Source of the DNA: Lacihabitans sp. LS3-19
Lineage (GTDB): Bacteria; Bacteroidota; Bacteroidia; Cytophagales; Spirosomataceae
Direction of reading: 5' to 3'
Length of the DNA: 64,000 nucleotides
NCBI RefSeq assembly: GCF_024343575.1
Contig: NZ_RJUA01000115.1
Location: forward strand, 62,001-126,000
In this document: in pieces, positions 9,233 through 17,871 of the stretch
Position numbering within the stretch: the stretch's first letter is position 1
How the letters are laid out: each line of letters begins with the position of its first letter
Translations under genes and position numbers: made by a program
The notes under the pieces: generated by a model
Database searches by the model: none
The model's input: only the letters and a program-made list of their open reading frames with translations
What the model was told of the DNA's origin: nothing

Positions 9233-9640
9233 TTAGAGAAGTTTGTTCAATAGATTTTCAATCCTCTCGCTTTTGTCAAAACCAAATAGTAAAGATTTTT
9301 TTTCGTTTTCAGAATTTTCGTTGTCTATCCATTTCCAGTCTTCGCAAGTGGCGTCCAATAAATCTAGTAAGGTAAGGATTTTAGTTTCGTTTCTTTCTTT
9401 TTGTAAAAAGCTTTCTGAGTTCGAAAAATAAATTCCAATTTTCTCATCTTCTATCCATGACAAATCATTGAGAAGTTCGTCAAGAGAATCTAGATTAAAG
9501 CCAAAATAGTCTGGAAAGTCCATGGTTTCGGCTAAAACTTCATAGAATTCTCTCAAAGTTGAAACTCTTTTAGCGTCAATTTCTAAAATGCCGAAATCCT
9601 CGGGAAATTCTTTAATTGTACAAATAGATAGATTATTCAT
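9233..9640 (-). CDS. Barstar-like ribonuclease inhibitor
   Basis: A 135-residue acidic cytoplasmic protein with the barstar signature FGFNLDSLDELLNDLSW, equivalent to YGENLDALWDCL in barstar. In this alignment the position of barstar Asp39, the key contact to the nuclease active site, is Glu, and Trp38 is Asp. It is longer than classical barstar (about 90 residues), with a C-terminal extension. Its ATG overlaps the stop of the upstream nuclease gene (ATGA, 9637-9640), which suggests translational coupling. It should bind and block the adjacent barnase-like enzyme inside the cell; the pairing is inferred from gene order plus both families. Confidence 0.85.
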   Translation of the reverse strand: MNNLSICTIKEFPEDFGILEIDAKRVSTLREFYEVLAETMDFPDYFGFNLDSLDELLNDLSWIEDEKIGIYFSNSESFLQKERNETKILTLLDLLDATCEDWKWIDNENSENEKKSLLFGFDKSERIENLLNKLL

Positions 9641-10104
9641 TTAATTTTTTGAAAAGATTGGTAGTGGTCATTTGTATAATATGCTGCTTCATTATCGCCC
9701 GTAACTAAACGTTCAGTTCCGCGATTTTTACCTTCTTTATGCGGATTTACATCCCATTCTTGGTAGTTTATCCTTTTGCCACTTTCTGTCTGTTTTGGTA
9801 AAAGTTTCTCTAAATTTTTGAATTTTCGCCCTCCTTCGTATCCGTCAGGGGCTTGTTTATTCTTTTTTACATAATCTAAAACCTCAAATACTTTTGAAGG
9901 AATATTACCTGATTTATAATCCGATTCATATTTTGAATCTTTGATTTTGAGCTCCTCTTTTTCTGTGTTTTTAGTATTTTTTAGTATTTCAGAGGAAGAA
10001 CTTTCATTGATATTTTCATTTATATGGGAGGAATTATTTCCCCAAATATATCCAATACCGATGCCTACTAAGAGAATAAGAAGATAAACAAGTCTATTGT
10101 TCAT
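9637..10104 (-). CDS. Barnase-like secreted or membrane-anchored ribonuclease
   Basis: 155 residues from the ATG at 10104; an upstream TTG at 10131 is less likely. An N-terminal hydrophobic segment (VYLLILLVGIGIGYIWG) acts as signal or anchor, followed by a Ser/Asn/Lys-rich linker and a C-terminal microbial RNase domain. Catalytic equivalents of barnase are visible: Glu73 in YQEWDVN, Arg83 and Arg87 in NRGTER, and His102 in TNDHYQSF. The enzyme would cleave RNA outside the cytoplasm or be released. The overlapping barstar-like gene downstream makes a toxin/inhibitor pair. No secretion or polymorphic-toxin N-domain is attached. Confidence 0.88.
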   Translation of the reverse strand: MNNRLVYLLILLVGIGIGYIWGNNSSHINENINESSSSEILKNTKNTEKEELKIKDSKYESDYKSGNIPSKVFEVLDYVKKNKQAPDGYEGGRKFKNLEKLLPKQTESGKRINYQEWDVNPHKEGKNRGTERLVTGDNEAAYYTNDHYQSFQKIK

Positions 10105-10203
10105 TCTTGAATTTTTGATTTGAATATGCAAAATAAAGGCAGAAATTCTATTTATGGCTCAAAAGAAAAACAATTTGCTTTACTTTTGTAAAAAAAAACG
10201 CAT

Positions 10204-11208
10204 ATGGTAGTATTGATTACCGGCATTACTGGTTTGGTGGGTTCAGCTGTAGCCAAAGAATTTCTTTTAGGAGGTTTCCAAGTAAAAGCTCTGGTGAGAT
10301 CTTTGGCTTCTGTTCCTTTTGTTAAAGCTATTTCAGAGAAAATCGAATGTGTGGAAGGTGACGTATTAGATGTTTTTTCTTTGGAAGAAGCCATGAAAGG
10401 TGTCGATTATGTGGTGCATGCTGCCGCCATGGTCTCATTTGCTCCGAAGGACAGGGTCGAAATGCAGAAAATTAACATCGAGGGAACGGCCAACGTTGTC
10501 AATGCCTGTTTGGTAGAAAATATTAAGAAATTGTGTTTTGTGAGTTCTATTGCCGCATTTGGCCGACCTGGGCACGCCGTAATCGAAAAAATGGGCGAAA
10601 TAGAGATAGATGAAAACCAAAAATGGGAAGATTCGGAGACAAACTCTACCTATGCTGTTACCAAGTATCAGTCAGAATGTGAAGTTTGGCGTGGCCAAGC
10701 GGAAGGTTTATCCACCGTTATAGTTAATCCTTCCATAATATTGGGTGAGAGTGATTGGCACAAAAGCAGTTCTCAGCTTTTTAAATATGTTTTTGATAAA
10801 AAACCTTTTTTTACTCCAGGTTATCTTAATTATGTAGATGTAAAAGATGTGGCAAATTGTATAGTGACTTTAATCAAATCGGACATCGAAAACGAACGTT
10901 TTTGTCTTTCAGCGGGTTTGGTTTCCTATAAAGACTTCTTTGCTGCTATAGCCGAGAGATTTAAAGTTTCGGAGCCTAAAATTGAAGTTAAGCCTTGGTT
11001 GATGGGAATTATTTGGAGAATAGAGGCTGTAAAGTCTTGGTTTACAAAAAAAGCACCCTTGATTTCGAAAGAGACAGCCAAAACGTCACAGCTTAGGATT
11101 TTTTATAATAGTGATAGAATTCGCAAGAAAATCAATTTCGAATTTAGGAGTTTAGACCAAACTTTAGACAGAGTTTGTGCTTATATGGCGAGTACCCAAA
11201 AGCCCTAA
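10204..11208 (+). CDS. NAD-dependent epimerase/dehydratase family protein
   Basis: A 334-residue extended short-chain dehydrogenase. The Rossmann motif GITGLVGSAVA is at the N terminus, and the catalytic YxxxK is seen as YAVTK near residue 150, with a Ser a few positions before. The substrate is unknown; relatives in this phylum act on nucleotide sugars, steroids or flavonoid-like ketones. A -7-like TACTTTTG at 10181-10188 lies just upstream, leaving a very short leader. The TPR gene follows on the same strand after about 85 nt but has its own promoter. Confidence 0.82.
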   Translation: MVVLITGITGLVGSAVAKEFLLGGFQVKALVRSLASVPFVKAISEKIECVEGDVLDVFSLEEAMKGVDYVVHAAAMVSFAPKDRVEMQKINIEGTANVVNACLVENIKKLCFVSSIAAFGRPGHAVIEKMGEIEIDENQKWEDSETNSTYAVTKYQSECEVWRGQAEGLSTVIVNPSIILGESDWHKSSSQLFKYVFDKKPFFTPGYLNYVDVKDVANCIVTLIKSDIENERFCLSAGLVSYKDFFAAIAERFKVSEPKIEVKPWLMGIIWRIEAVKSWFTKKAPLISKETAKTSQLRIFYNSDRIRKKINFEFRSLDQTLDRVCAYMASTQKP

Positions 11209-11230
11209 AAATTTTATAATTCATCTTCAA

Positions 11231-11261
11231 TTTGGATTTAATACCAAATGTATTATCTTTA
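11231..11261 (+). promoter_or_regulatory. Bacteroidota-type promoter for the TPR gene
   Basis: TTTG at 11231-11234 and TATCTTTA at 11254-11261 with a 19-nt spacer. It supports the ATG at 11295 as start, because an upstream in-frame TTG at 11232 would lie inside the promoter. Confidence 0.5.
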
Positions 11262-11294
11262 AATGAAGATTTAACCATATTAACCTTATTTCGC

Positions 11295-12710
11295 ATGAAT
11301 CAAGACTACAGCGAGCACTTTGATGAGTTTAATGAGGCTACCATAGCCGACGCAGCGAAAAGGTTTGAAAATATGCTAATAAAGAGGGAAACGCCCTATT
11401 TTAGCGAGGAGATTTTTGAGTCATTGGCCGAGTATTATATGCTCAAAGGCAAGTTTGACCTTGGTATGAAAGTCTGTAACTACGGCTTGAAACATTATCC
11501 GCACTCTTTGGATTTGATTCTAAATAAAACCCAGATTCTAATTAATAAATTTGAGTTAGAGGAAGCTACCGAATTGTTGGATCAAGCGAGTATTTTTCAC
11601 CCATCAGATACCGAAATTGAATATTTCAGAGGTGTGATTTTTATGTGTTCCGGCGAAAATGAGGAAGCACTTGAAGTTTTTAGAAACATATTGCCATTAG
11701 CTCAGGAAAAAGAAAATGTGTACTTTCAAATGGGCATGGCTCAGATCAGCGTTGGTCAGGTAGACCAAGCTATTGAATCGTTTCATGCTGCTATAGAATG
11801 CAATTCTAAAAACGAATTGGTTTATAATGAGCTTGTGTATTGTTATGATGTACAGTCGATTTTGCAGGAAGGAATTGATTTTTTCAATAAACTTATTGAC
11901 ACCGACCCATACAATCAACTGAGTTGGTTTGCTTTGGGACAATGCTATAATATTCTGAATCTTTACGATAAAGCCCGTGATGCTTTTGAGTTTGCGGTAG
12001 CTATAGAAGGTGATTTTGCATCAGGATGGTACAATTTGGGGCTTAGTCACATGAATCTTGAAAATTTTCTAGAAGCAAAAGATGCATTCGCCAATACTTT
12101 AAGATTTGAAGAGCCTTCGGCAGAAGTTTTAACGCACTTTGCTGCTGCCCATGAGAAGCTCGAAGAATATGGTGAAGCTTATAAAAATTACAAAAAAGCA
12201 TCTGAATTAGATGAGTTTTGGGACGATGCTTGGTTTGGTATGGCCTCGGTGCTTTACGAACAAGAAAAGTATTTGGAGTCGATACATTTTGTAAAAAAAG
12301 CTATAAAGCTAAATGACATAAATAGTGATTTTTGGCTATTATTGGCAGATAATGAGTCGAAACTAGGAAATGCAATCTCCGCAGATGAATCTTATAATCG
12401 TTCGGCTGATTTGGATCCTATTAACACTGATATTTGGTTGAATTGGTCTCTTTTGTATTTTGAGCAAGAAAACTACCAAAAAGCTTACGAAGTAGTGAAT
12501 GAAGGAATTGAGGAAATTCCAGATGATGCCGATTTGTATTATAGAGCTTGTATTTATTTGCTGTACGATAGCAGTTTCAACGAAGCCTATAAATATCTGC
12601 AGGAAGCCTTAATCTTAGATTATGATAAGCATGTGCAATTGTACGATTATTTCAGTAATCTTGATACGCTGAAAGCATTGCAAAGGATTGTGGATCAGTT
12701 TAGGAAATAG
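11295..12710 (+). CDS. Tetratricopeptide repeat protein
   Basis: 471 residues starting MNQDYSEHF. The protein is built almost wholly of TPR-like helix pairs (for example the repeats containing YFQMGMAQISVGQVDQAIE and WYNLGLSHMNLENFLEA), is acidic and has no signal peptide, so it is cytoplasmic. TPR arrays mediate protein-protein contacts; the partner is unknown. A 17-bp-stem bidirectional terminator follows the stop, separating it from the convergent arsM gene. Confidence 0.82.
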   Translation: MNQDYSEHFDEFNEATIADAAKRFENMLIKRETPYFSEEIFESLAEYYMLKGKFDLGMKVCNYGLKHYPHSLDLILNKTQILINKFELEEATELLDQASIFHPSDTEIEYFRGVIFMCSGENEEALEVFRNILPLAQEKENVYFQMGMAQISVGQVDQAIESFHAAIECNSKNELVYNELVYCYDVQSILQEGIDFFNKLIDTDPYNQLSWFALGQCYNILNLYDKARDAFEFAVAIEGDFASGWYNLGLSHMNLENFLEAKDAFANTLRFEEPSAEVLTHFAAAHEKLEEYGEAYKNYKKASELDEFWDDAWFGMASVLYEQEKYLESIHFVKKAIKLNDINSDFWLLLADNESKLGNAISADESYNRSADLDPINTDIWLNWSLLYFEQENYQKAYEVVNEGIEEIPDDADLYYRACIYLLYDSSFNEAYKYLQEALILDYDKHVQLYDYFSNLDTLKALQRIVDQFRK

Positions 12711-12724
12711 GTTTTAAAACATAA

Positions 12725-12762
12725 AAAAAGAGGCATTTGGATTGTTCCAAATGCCTCTTTTT
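12725..12762. terminator. Bidirectional terminator between the TPR gene and arsM
   Basis: Perfect 17-bp stem AAAAAGAGGCATTTGGA / TCCAAATGCCTCTTTTT with a TTGT loop. A-rich on the left and T-rich on the right, it works for both convergent genes. Confidence 0.88.
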
Positions 12763-12765
12763 AAT

Positions 12766-13635
12766 TTAGCAGCAACAATTCGGGCCACATTCTTGTTTTT
12801 CTTCGGCTTTTTTCTCCGCAACTTCTCCTGTTGGTTTTGATGCAAAAACTGTCACACTAAATATTCCCATTTTTGAAGCTTTAAAATCATTCAATTGTTC
12901 CTCTGAAAGATATTTATTCAAAATGTCATCAGGTATTACGATTACTTTTTCTTTTTGTAATGTAATATTTTCGAAACCATTTGCTTCTATCAAACCTAGG
13001 TATTCATCTTTCTGAATCGCACCAGAAACACATCCAGCATACATTTCTGCATCATGTTGTAATTCTGCAGGTAAATCACCAATCAAAACCACATCCGAAA
13101 TGCTGAAATGACCACCTGGTTTTAAAACTCTTTTGATATCTTTCAAGACTGCGTTTTTGTTTGGAACCAAATTCAAAACACAATTGCTCACCACTACATC
13201 TGCCACATTATCTGAAACAGGCATGTTTTCAATGTCTCCTTGTCTAAACTCTACATTGTTAAATCCTCTGATTTCGGCGTTTATTCTTGCTTTGTCCAAC
13301 ATTGCAGGAGTGAAATCTATGCCGATTACTTTTCCAGTAGCTCCCGTTTCAGCTCTAGCCACAAAACAATCGTTTCCAGCACCACTTCCTAGGTCTATCA
13401 CGGTATCGCCTTCCTTGATTTTAGCAAACTGCGTAGGTAAACCACATCCTAAACCCAAGTCAGCGTCTGGATTATAGCCATCTAGTTGCGTGTAATCATC
13501 GCTCATAATATTGTAAACCTCAGTAGAACATCCACCAGCTCCACAGCACGACGACATATTGGTTTCTTTGTCTTGAAGGGCTATTTCGCTGTATTTTTGT
13601 TTTACTATCTCTTTTAATTCCTCTTCTGTTTTCAT
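12766..13635 (-). CDS. arsM: Arsenite S-adenosylmethionine methyltransferase
   Basis: 289 residues. The SAM-binding motif VIDLGSGAGNDC, the conserved arsenic-binding cysteines in NCVLNL and YAGCVSGA, an N-terminal CCGAGGCS cluster and a Cys-rich tail (CGPNCCC) identify ArsM. It methylates As(III) to mono-, di- and trimethyl forms in the cytoplasm, giving resistance through volatilisation. It lies 62 nt downstream of arsR on the same strand and is presumably derepressed by arsenite. No Acr3/ArsB pump or ArsC is adjacent. Confidence 0.92.
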   Translation of the reverse strand: MKTEEELKEIVKQKYSEIALQDKETNMSSCCGAGGCSTEVYNIMSDDYTQLDGYNPDADLGLGCGLPTQFAKIKEGDTVIDLGSGAGNDCFVARAETGATGKVIGIDFTPAMLDKARINAEIRGFNNVEFRQGDIENMPVSDNVADVVVSNCVLNLVPNKNAVLKDIKRVLKPGGHFSISDVVLIGDLPAELQHDAEMYAGCVSGAIQKDEYLGLIEANGFENITLQKEKVIVIPDDILNKYLSEEQLNDFKASKMGIFSVTVFASKPTGEVAEKKAEEKQECGPNCCC

Positions 13636-13697
13636 TTTTGTATATTTAGTTTATGTTTTTTAATCGTTAAAATGCGATGTATTATTTATTTTGCTAA

Positions 13698-14030
13698 TCA
13701 ACAACATTTAGATTGACTACTATAAAAGCTCGTAAAAAGCTCTTCTATATAGTCTTTTGCATTTGTAAGTTCTTCTGGATTAATGCAATAGCATACTTTC
13801 GCTCCTTCTATGTCGCCTTTTATTAAGCCGGCCTCTTTGAGTTCTTTTAAGTGCTGGGATACAGTGCTTTGCGACAAGGGAAGTTCTTCAACAATATCAC
13901 CACAGACACAAGCTTGTCTTTTGATTAATAATCTCAAAATAGCCACTCTGGCAGGGTGAGACAATGCTTTTGCATATTTTGCTAGCTTATTGTCTTTGAT
14001 AGTAAACTCTTCATTTTTTGTAATTCCCAT
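13698..14030 (-). CDS. arsR: ArsR-family metalloregulator
   Basis: 110 residues, winged helix. [10 protein letters not shown] is the classic CxC arsenite-sensing site, followed by the recognition helix [17 protein letters not shown]. The C terminus ends in Cys-Cys, a possible extra ligand. It should repress itself and arsM and release DNA when As(III) or a similar metal binds. A perfect inverted repeat covers its own -7 region, consistent with autoregulation. Together with arsM it forms a minimal arsenic-response unit. Confidence 0.9.
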   Translation of the reverse strand: MGITKNEEFTIKDNKLAKYAKALSHPARVAILRLLIKRQACVCGDIVEELPLSQSTVSQHLKELKEAGLIKGDIEGAKVCYCINPEELTNAKDYIEELFTSFYSSQSKCC

Positions 14031-14047
14031 ATCGAAATTTTAATTCT

Positions 14048-14082
14048 ATCGTAAAATTACGATTAATATTTCAATTATCAAA
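14048..14082 (-). promoter_or_regulatory. arsR promoter with overlapping ArsR operator
   Basis: Perfect inverted repeat ATCGTAA-AA-TTACGAT at 14048-14063. On the minus strand TTTG (14079-14082) and TAATTTTA (14052-14059) are 19 nt apart, so the palindrome covers the -7 element and repression by occlusion is expected. The operator starts 18 nt upstream of the arsR start. Confidence 0.7.
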
Positions 14083-14386
14083 GATTTAAAGATTTATTTT
14101 GAATTTCAAATGAAATCCAAATTCATAAATTGATTTTTAGGTAAGAAAATAGCAATCGATTTGTATGTTTTTTGTAGGTATTTTAGGAAAATAAATTGAA
14201 GATTTTTTAAAAAGTATTGTTAGTTTGACTATGAGCATCTATTAAATACCTAAAAAGAAGCGGTCTATGATTAATAAATGCTTAAAACTTTCTCTCAAAT
14301 TTTTTATTTTACAAAATATAATCTTACCTTTGCAGTCCGAATTTTCGGAAGATAGTATTTATTTTATTAATTTTTAACAGTTTACA
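14064..14386. other. Intergenic region between arsR and rpsL
   Basis: About 320 nt of very AT-rich DNA with no believable ORF. It carries the arsR promoter at its left edge and a -7 element TACCTTTG at 14325-14332, the likely rpsL promoter, followed by a leader of about 50 nt. Nothing else is recognised. Confidence 0.5.
14325..14332 (+). promoter_or_regulatory. -7 element of the rpsL-rpsG promoter
   Basis: TACCTTTG matches TAnnTTTG exactly, about 55 nt before the rpsL ATG. The -33 element is weak. Confidence 0.5.
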
Positions 14387-14797
14387 ATGCCTACTATACA
14401 GCAGTTAGTAAGAAAAGGAAGAGAGACATTAATGTACAAGTCGAAATCTCCGGCATTGGATTCTTGCCCTCAGCGTCGTGGGGTGTGCACAAGAGTTTAT
14501 ACTACTACACCAAAGAAGCCTAACTCGGCTCTTCGTAAAGTAGCTCGTGTACGTCTTACAAACCAGAAAGAGGTGAACGCCTACATTCCGGGTGAAGGTC
14601 ACAATTTGCAAGAGCACTCTATCGTATTGATAAGAGGTGGTCGTGTGAAAGACTTACCAGGTGTTCGTTATCACATCGTTCGTGGGGCATTGGATACAGC
14701 CGGCGTAAACAACCGTAAGCAAAGTCGCTCTAAGTATGGTGCAAAACGTCCTAAGCCAGGTCAGGTTGCAGCTCCAGTAAAAGGTAAGAAAAAATAA
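14387..14797 (+). CDS. rpsL: 30S ribosomal protein S12
   Basis: 136 residues beginning [13 protein letters not shown], with [19 protein letters not shown], the universally conserved decoding-site loop containing the Lys residues of streptomycin-resistance fame (PKKPNSA and, later, [10 protein letters not shown]). It is part of the small-subunit decoding centre. The C terminus is the lysine-rich tail usual in Bacteroidota. It is transcribed with rpsG, 112 nt downstream. Confidence 0.98.
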   Translation: MPTIQQLVRKGRETLMYKSKSPALDSCPQRRGVCTRVYTTTPKKPNSALRKVARVRLTNQKEVNAYIPGEGHNLQEHSIVLIRGGRVKDLPGVRYHIVRGALDTAGVNNRKQSRSKYGAKRPKPGQVAAPVKGKKK

Positions 14798-14909
14798 CAA
14801 GAAAGTCTTTATAGGGCCTTTTAGGCACATATAGGGGAAGTAATGTTTGGTATTACCGAATGTGAATTAGTTTAAATCATTAGACGAAACCTTCTTAAAA
14901 ATTTAAGAA

Positions 14910-15377
14910 ATGAGAAAATCAAAACCAAAAAAACGTTACGTACTTCCTGATCCAAAGTTTAGGGATGTATCTGTAACAAAGTTTGTGAACAACATGATGT
15001 ACGATGGTAAAAAATCCCTTGCTTATGGTATTTTTTACGGTGCATTAGAGATTGTTGAAAAACGTACTAGTGAAAACGGATTAGAGATTTGGAAAAAAGC
15101 GTTGAACAACGTTATGCCAGCTGTAGAGGTTAAAAGCCGTAGAGTGGGTGGTGCTACTTTCCAAGTGCCTACTGAAGTAAGAGCTGACCGTAAGCAATCA
15201 TTAGGAATGAAATGGATGATCAACTACGCTCGTAAGCGTGGTGAGAAAACCATCACTGAGCGTTTAGCTGGCGAGATCATCGCTGCATCTAAAGGTGAAG
15301 GTGCTTCGGTTAAAAAGAAAGACGATACACACAGAATGGCAGATGCAAACAAAGCATTCTCGCACTTCAGAATGTAA
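14910..15377 (+). CDS. rpsG: 30S ribosomal protein S7
   Basis: 155 residues beginning [17 protein letters not shown], with the S7 signatures [16 protein letters not shown] and [15 protein letters not shown]. It is a 16S rRNA 3'-domain binding and assembly-initiating protein. Unlike in most bacteria, fusA does not follow: a strong terminator and then unrelated minus-strand genes come next. Confidence 0.98.
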   Translation: MRKSKPKKRYVLPDPKFRDVSVTKFVNNMMYDGKKSLAYGIFYGALEIVEKRTSENGLEIWKKALNNVMPAVEVKSRRVGGATFQVPTEVRADRKQSLGMKWMINYARKRGEKTITERLAGEIIAASKGEGASVKKKDDTHRMADANKAFSHFRM

Positions 15378-15400
15378 TCTTTCAAACCAAGATCTTAAAG

Positions 15401-15430
15401 AAACCTCTCAACTTGAGAGGTTTTTTTTAT
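15401..15430 (+). terminator. Rho-independent terminator after rpsG
   Basis: AAACCTCTC / GAGAGGTTT stem with a 5-nt loop and a run of eight T, starting 23 nt after the rpsG stop. It ends the rpsL-rpsG unit. Confidence 0.88.
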
Positions 15431-15486
15431 GGGTAATTTTATTGTAGTAAAGTCACCACTAGAACGTTGTATTTCTTCCTTATAAT

Positions 15487-16524
15487 CTATTGAATGATTA
15501 GGAGGTCTTCAAAAATATGTAAAGTACCACCTTGGGTTAAAACAAAGAGCTTATTATCATGGACTTGAATTTCTTTAATCCAATAAGAACCTTCTTCAAT
15601 GGATATTTCAGAATGCCAAACTAGGTCTTTTTTCACTAGATCTAAAATCCCTACAGAAGCTATTCCTGTTTCACCTGCATAACTGACAAAGTAGAAATAA
15701 TTATCAACAATTACATTATCAAGAATCCCTCTCAAAATTCCAATATTTAAATCAAATGGTTTTAGAACTTCTTGGTAATTATTTATAGTAATTTCAAAAG
15801 TATCAGGATTAAGTGTAGTAATGGTATAATCATTATTTATATACAATAGCCCGTTCGCAAGTTTCATAGAACCTCCAATCTCGTTTGTATGATTTACCAG
15901 TTTACCAGTATAGGCATCTATGGCGTAAATGCCTGATTTAGAATCATCGTAAAGAGAAAAGAATAGTTTATCTTGATATTCTATGATTTCTCCATAATGT
16001 TTAATTGAATCCCTATCTAACAACTCTAAGAGGCTTATTTGGAACGTAAGCGAATTTGTGTTTACATCGAAAGTTGAAAAATTCAATCGGAATAATGAAA
16101 CTAAAAATTTATCATTTAGAAATCTTGGGTTTATTAATCTATGATCCAAAACATTTAAGTTAAATTTATCATCTAAAAAGAAGAATATTACTTTTTCTAT
16201 ATCAAGATCAACAACCTTAAATAATGTAGAATTTTTGTTTTTTAAAATAAACGTTGGAGCAAGGTTAGAAATATTTTCGATATTTTTAATTCGATATTCC
16301 TTAAGATCTAAATAATTGAAAAACCTATATTCACCTATATGAATATAATTGTTCCATTCGAATAAATAGTTCACAGTGATTGATAATTCTTTCACAATGG
16401 TAAAGTCTCGAAATATTTTAATTAACCCAGAATCCCTTATTATTAAATAGTTTCCTACAACTACGAATTCCTGAACCTGATTAATTTTTTGACACGGTCT
16501 TATCTTTTTATTTGAAAATTCCAT
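15487..16524 (-). CDS. Beta-propeller-like hypothetical protein, cassette copy B
   Basis: 345 residues, no signal peptide. Repeated short beta-strand motifs (for example KLFFSLYDDSKSGIYAID, GLLYINNDYTITTLNPDTFEI, KLFVLTQGGTLHIFEDL) suggest a WD40/PQQ-like propeller; no named family is recognised. The start ATG lies inside the end of the upstream fragment, overlapping by 17 nt, exactly as in the neighbouring paralogue at 16822-17871. About 130 nt in the middle (around 15868-16002) are almost identical to that paralogue while the ends diverge strongly. It may be an immunity-like protein of a toxin cassette; this is inference. Confidence 0.7.
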   Translation of the reverse strand: MEFSNKKIRPCQKINQVQEFVVVGNYLIIRDSGLIKIFRDFTIVKELSITVNYLFEWNNYIHIGEYRFFNYLDLKEYRIKNIENISNLAPTFILKNKNSTLFKVVDLDIEKVIFFFLDDKFNLNVLDHRLINPRFLNDKFLVSLFRLNFSTFDVNTNSLTFQISLLELLDRDSIKHYGEIIEYQDKLFFSLYDDSKSGIYAIDAYTGKLVNHTNEIGGSMKLANGLLYINNDYTITTLNPDTFEITINNYQEVLKPFDLNIGILRGILDNVIVDNYFYFVSYAGETGIASVGILDLVKKDLVWHSEISIEEGSYWIKEIQVHDNKLFVLTQGGTLHIFEDLLIIQ

Positions 16525-16774
16525 CGAAAGAAGAATTTAAATTTGAAATTAATCTGTCCACAAAGTTTTGCTCAGTCATGAGCAGATCATCTGGAAATAA
16601 TTGTTTAGCTTTATTAAATCCTAAATTAATCAATGCCGCTCTTCCTGCCACAGATTCCATATAAGTTTTTGCAGTAGCCTTACTCAGTTTGTTCCCCTTA
16701 ATTCTCCACTGCAATTTATCAAGAGATGTAACAGAAAACAAATCCCGTTGGATGAATTGAGAAATAAAGTCGAG
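16508..16774 (-). pseudogene. Start-less 3' gene fragment, cassette copy B
   Basis: The open frame after a TAA at 16775-16777 has no ATG or GTG near its 5' end; the only possible start is a TTG at 16741, giving 77 residues. It contains SQFIQRDLF and then KLQWRIKGNKLSKATAK, closely matching the fragment at 17855-18157. Similarity to that copy seems to go on upstream through the stop (SK, SG spacing), so it looks like the C-terminal end of a longer ancestral gene. Its stop overlaps the start of the propeller gene by 17 nt. No family is recognised; it could be a displaced toxin C-terminus, or a real short protein with a TTG start. Confidence 0.5.
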
Positions 16775-16821
16775 TTAGTCAATACCGCTTTTTTTAATCT
16801 TTGAATATTTAAATTTTCAGA

Positions 16822-17871
16822 TTATTGATCAATATTTAAATCTTCAAAAATGTGTAAATTATTATCATTTGTAAGAACAAAAAGTTGATTCTCATGAACT
16901 TTTATCTCATTGATATTATAACTTCTAAGTTTGCTCGGAAACCTTATTACCTCTAAGAGTTTATGTTGCTTCATGTCAATGATTCCTACCGCCACTTCTC
17001 TTGAATTATCCTTCTCGCTATTATTAAGGCTTGTAAAATATAGTAGGTTGTTTTTTATTTCTAGTCCTTGATAATTAGGCAAGCCACCTCCTATTTCCAA
17101 ATTTTCAGCTTGTAAAATACCTGAGTAGTCAATCTTTTTTATCTCAAATGTATTGGGGTCTAGTATCGTGATTTCATTGTCGTTCAATATATATATCAAC
17201 TCATTCTCGAGTTTCATAGAACCTCCAATCTCGTTGGTATAATTTACCATTTTACCTGTATTGGCATCTACGGCGTAAATGCCTGATTTAGAATCATCGT
17301 AAAGAGAAAAGAATAGTTTATCTTGATATTCTATAATATCTCCATAATATCTGACATTTTCAGTTTCGAACAGTTGATTAAGATTTATATACCAAATTTG
17401 TTTATTTTCTTTTTCTGAAAAAACAGAAAATTCACCCCAGCCTTTTTGCAACAAAAATATGCCATGCAATACTTTAATGACACAAAAGTCTAGGGTTTCG
17501 AATTGTGTTTGGAGTTCACCAAACTCTGATAAAGTACTAATATTAAAATGTCTTTCCCCTAAATCATTTACTCTAGTACAAACGCCGTAAATTTTTGAAT
17601 CTACGACTTTTAAAGGCTTAAAAGGTATATTGAATTCATTTAAGGTTTTACCGCTTTCAGAGTCAAAGAATACTATTCTTTGAAATTGCCAATAAGACAA
17701 AATCACTTTGGAGTTAAATTTTAAAATAAAGTGTTGAGTATTAATGGGAACCTCCCATTTTAAAATAAAGTCCTCATATTTCATCAGGTTAGAGTTATTA
17801 TCAAAAGCGTATAAATCTTGACCTAATACCACTATAGATGAAACATTATTTAATTTATTTAAAAATCGCAT
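16822..17871 (-). CDS. Beta-propeller-like hypothetical protein, cassette copy A
   Basis: 349 residues from the ATG at 17871 (MRFLNK), chosen because it is homologous to the start MEFSNK of copy B and gives the same 17-nt overlap; an in-frame ATG at 17880 is an alternative. It is cytoplasmic by sequence, with propeller-like strand repeats and the same C-terminal HIFEDL. The central block YGDIIEYQDKLFFSLYDD and what follows is nearly identical to copy B, while the N-terminal 130 residues share little. Function unknown. The tandem paralogue and conserved overlap suggest a cassette unit such as toxin tip plus immunity protein, which is not proven. Confidence 0.7.
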   Translation of the reverse strand: MRFLNKLNNVSSIVVLGQDLYAFDNNSNLMKYEDFILKWEVPINTQHFILKFNSKVILSYWQFQRIVFFDSESGKTLNEFNIPFKPLKVVDSKIYGVCTRVNDLGERHFNISTLSEFGELQTQFETLDFCVIKVLHGIFLLQKGWGEFSVFSEKENKQIWYINLNQLFETENVRYYGDIIEYQDKLFFSLYDDSKSGIYAVDANTGKMVNYTNEIGGSMKLENELIYILNDNEITILDPNTFEIKKIDYSGILQAENLEIGGGLPNYQGLEIKNNLLYFTSLNNSEKDNSREVAVGIIDMKQHKLLEVIRFPSKLRSYNINEIKVHENQLFVLTNDNNLHIFEDLNIDQ

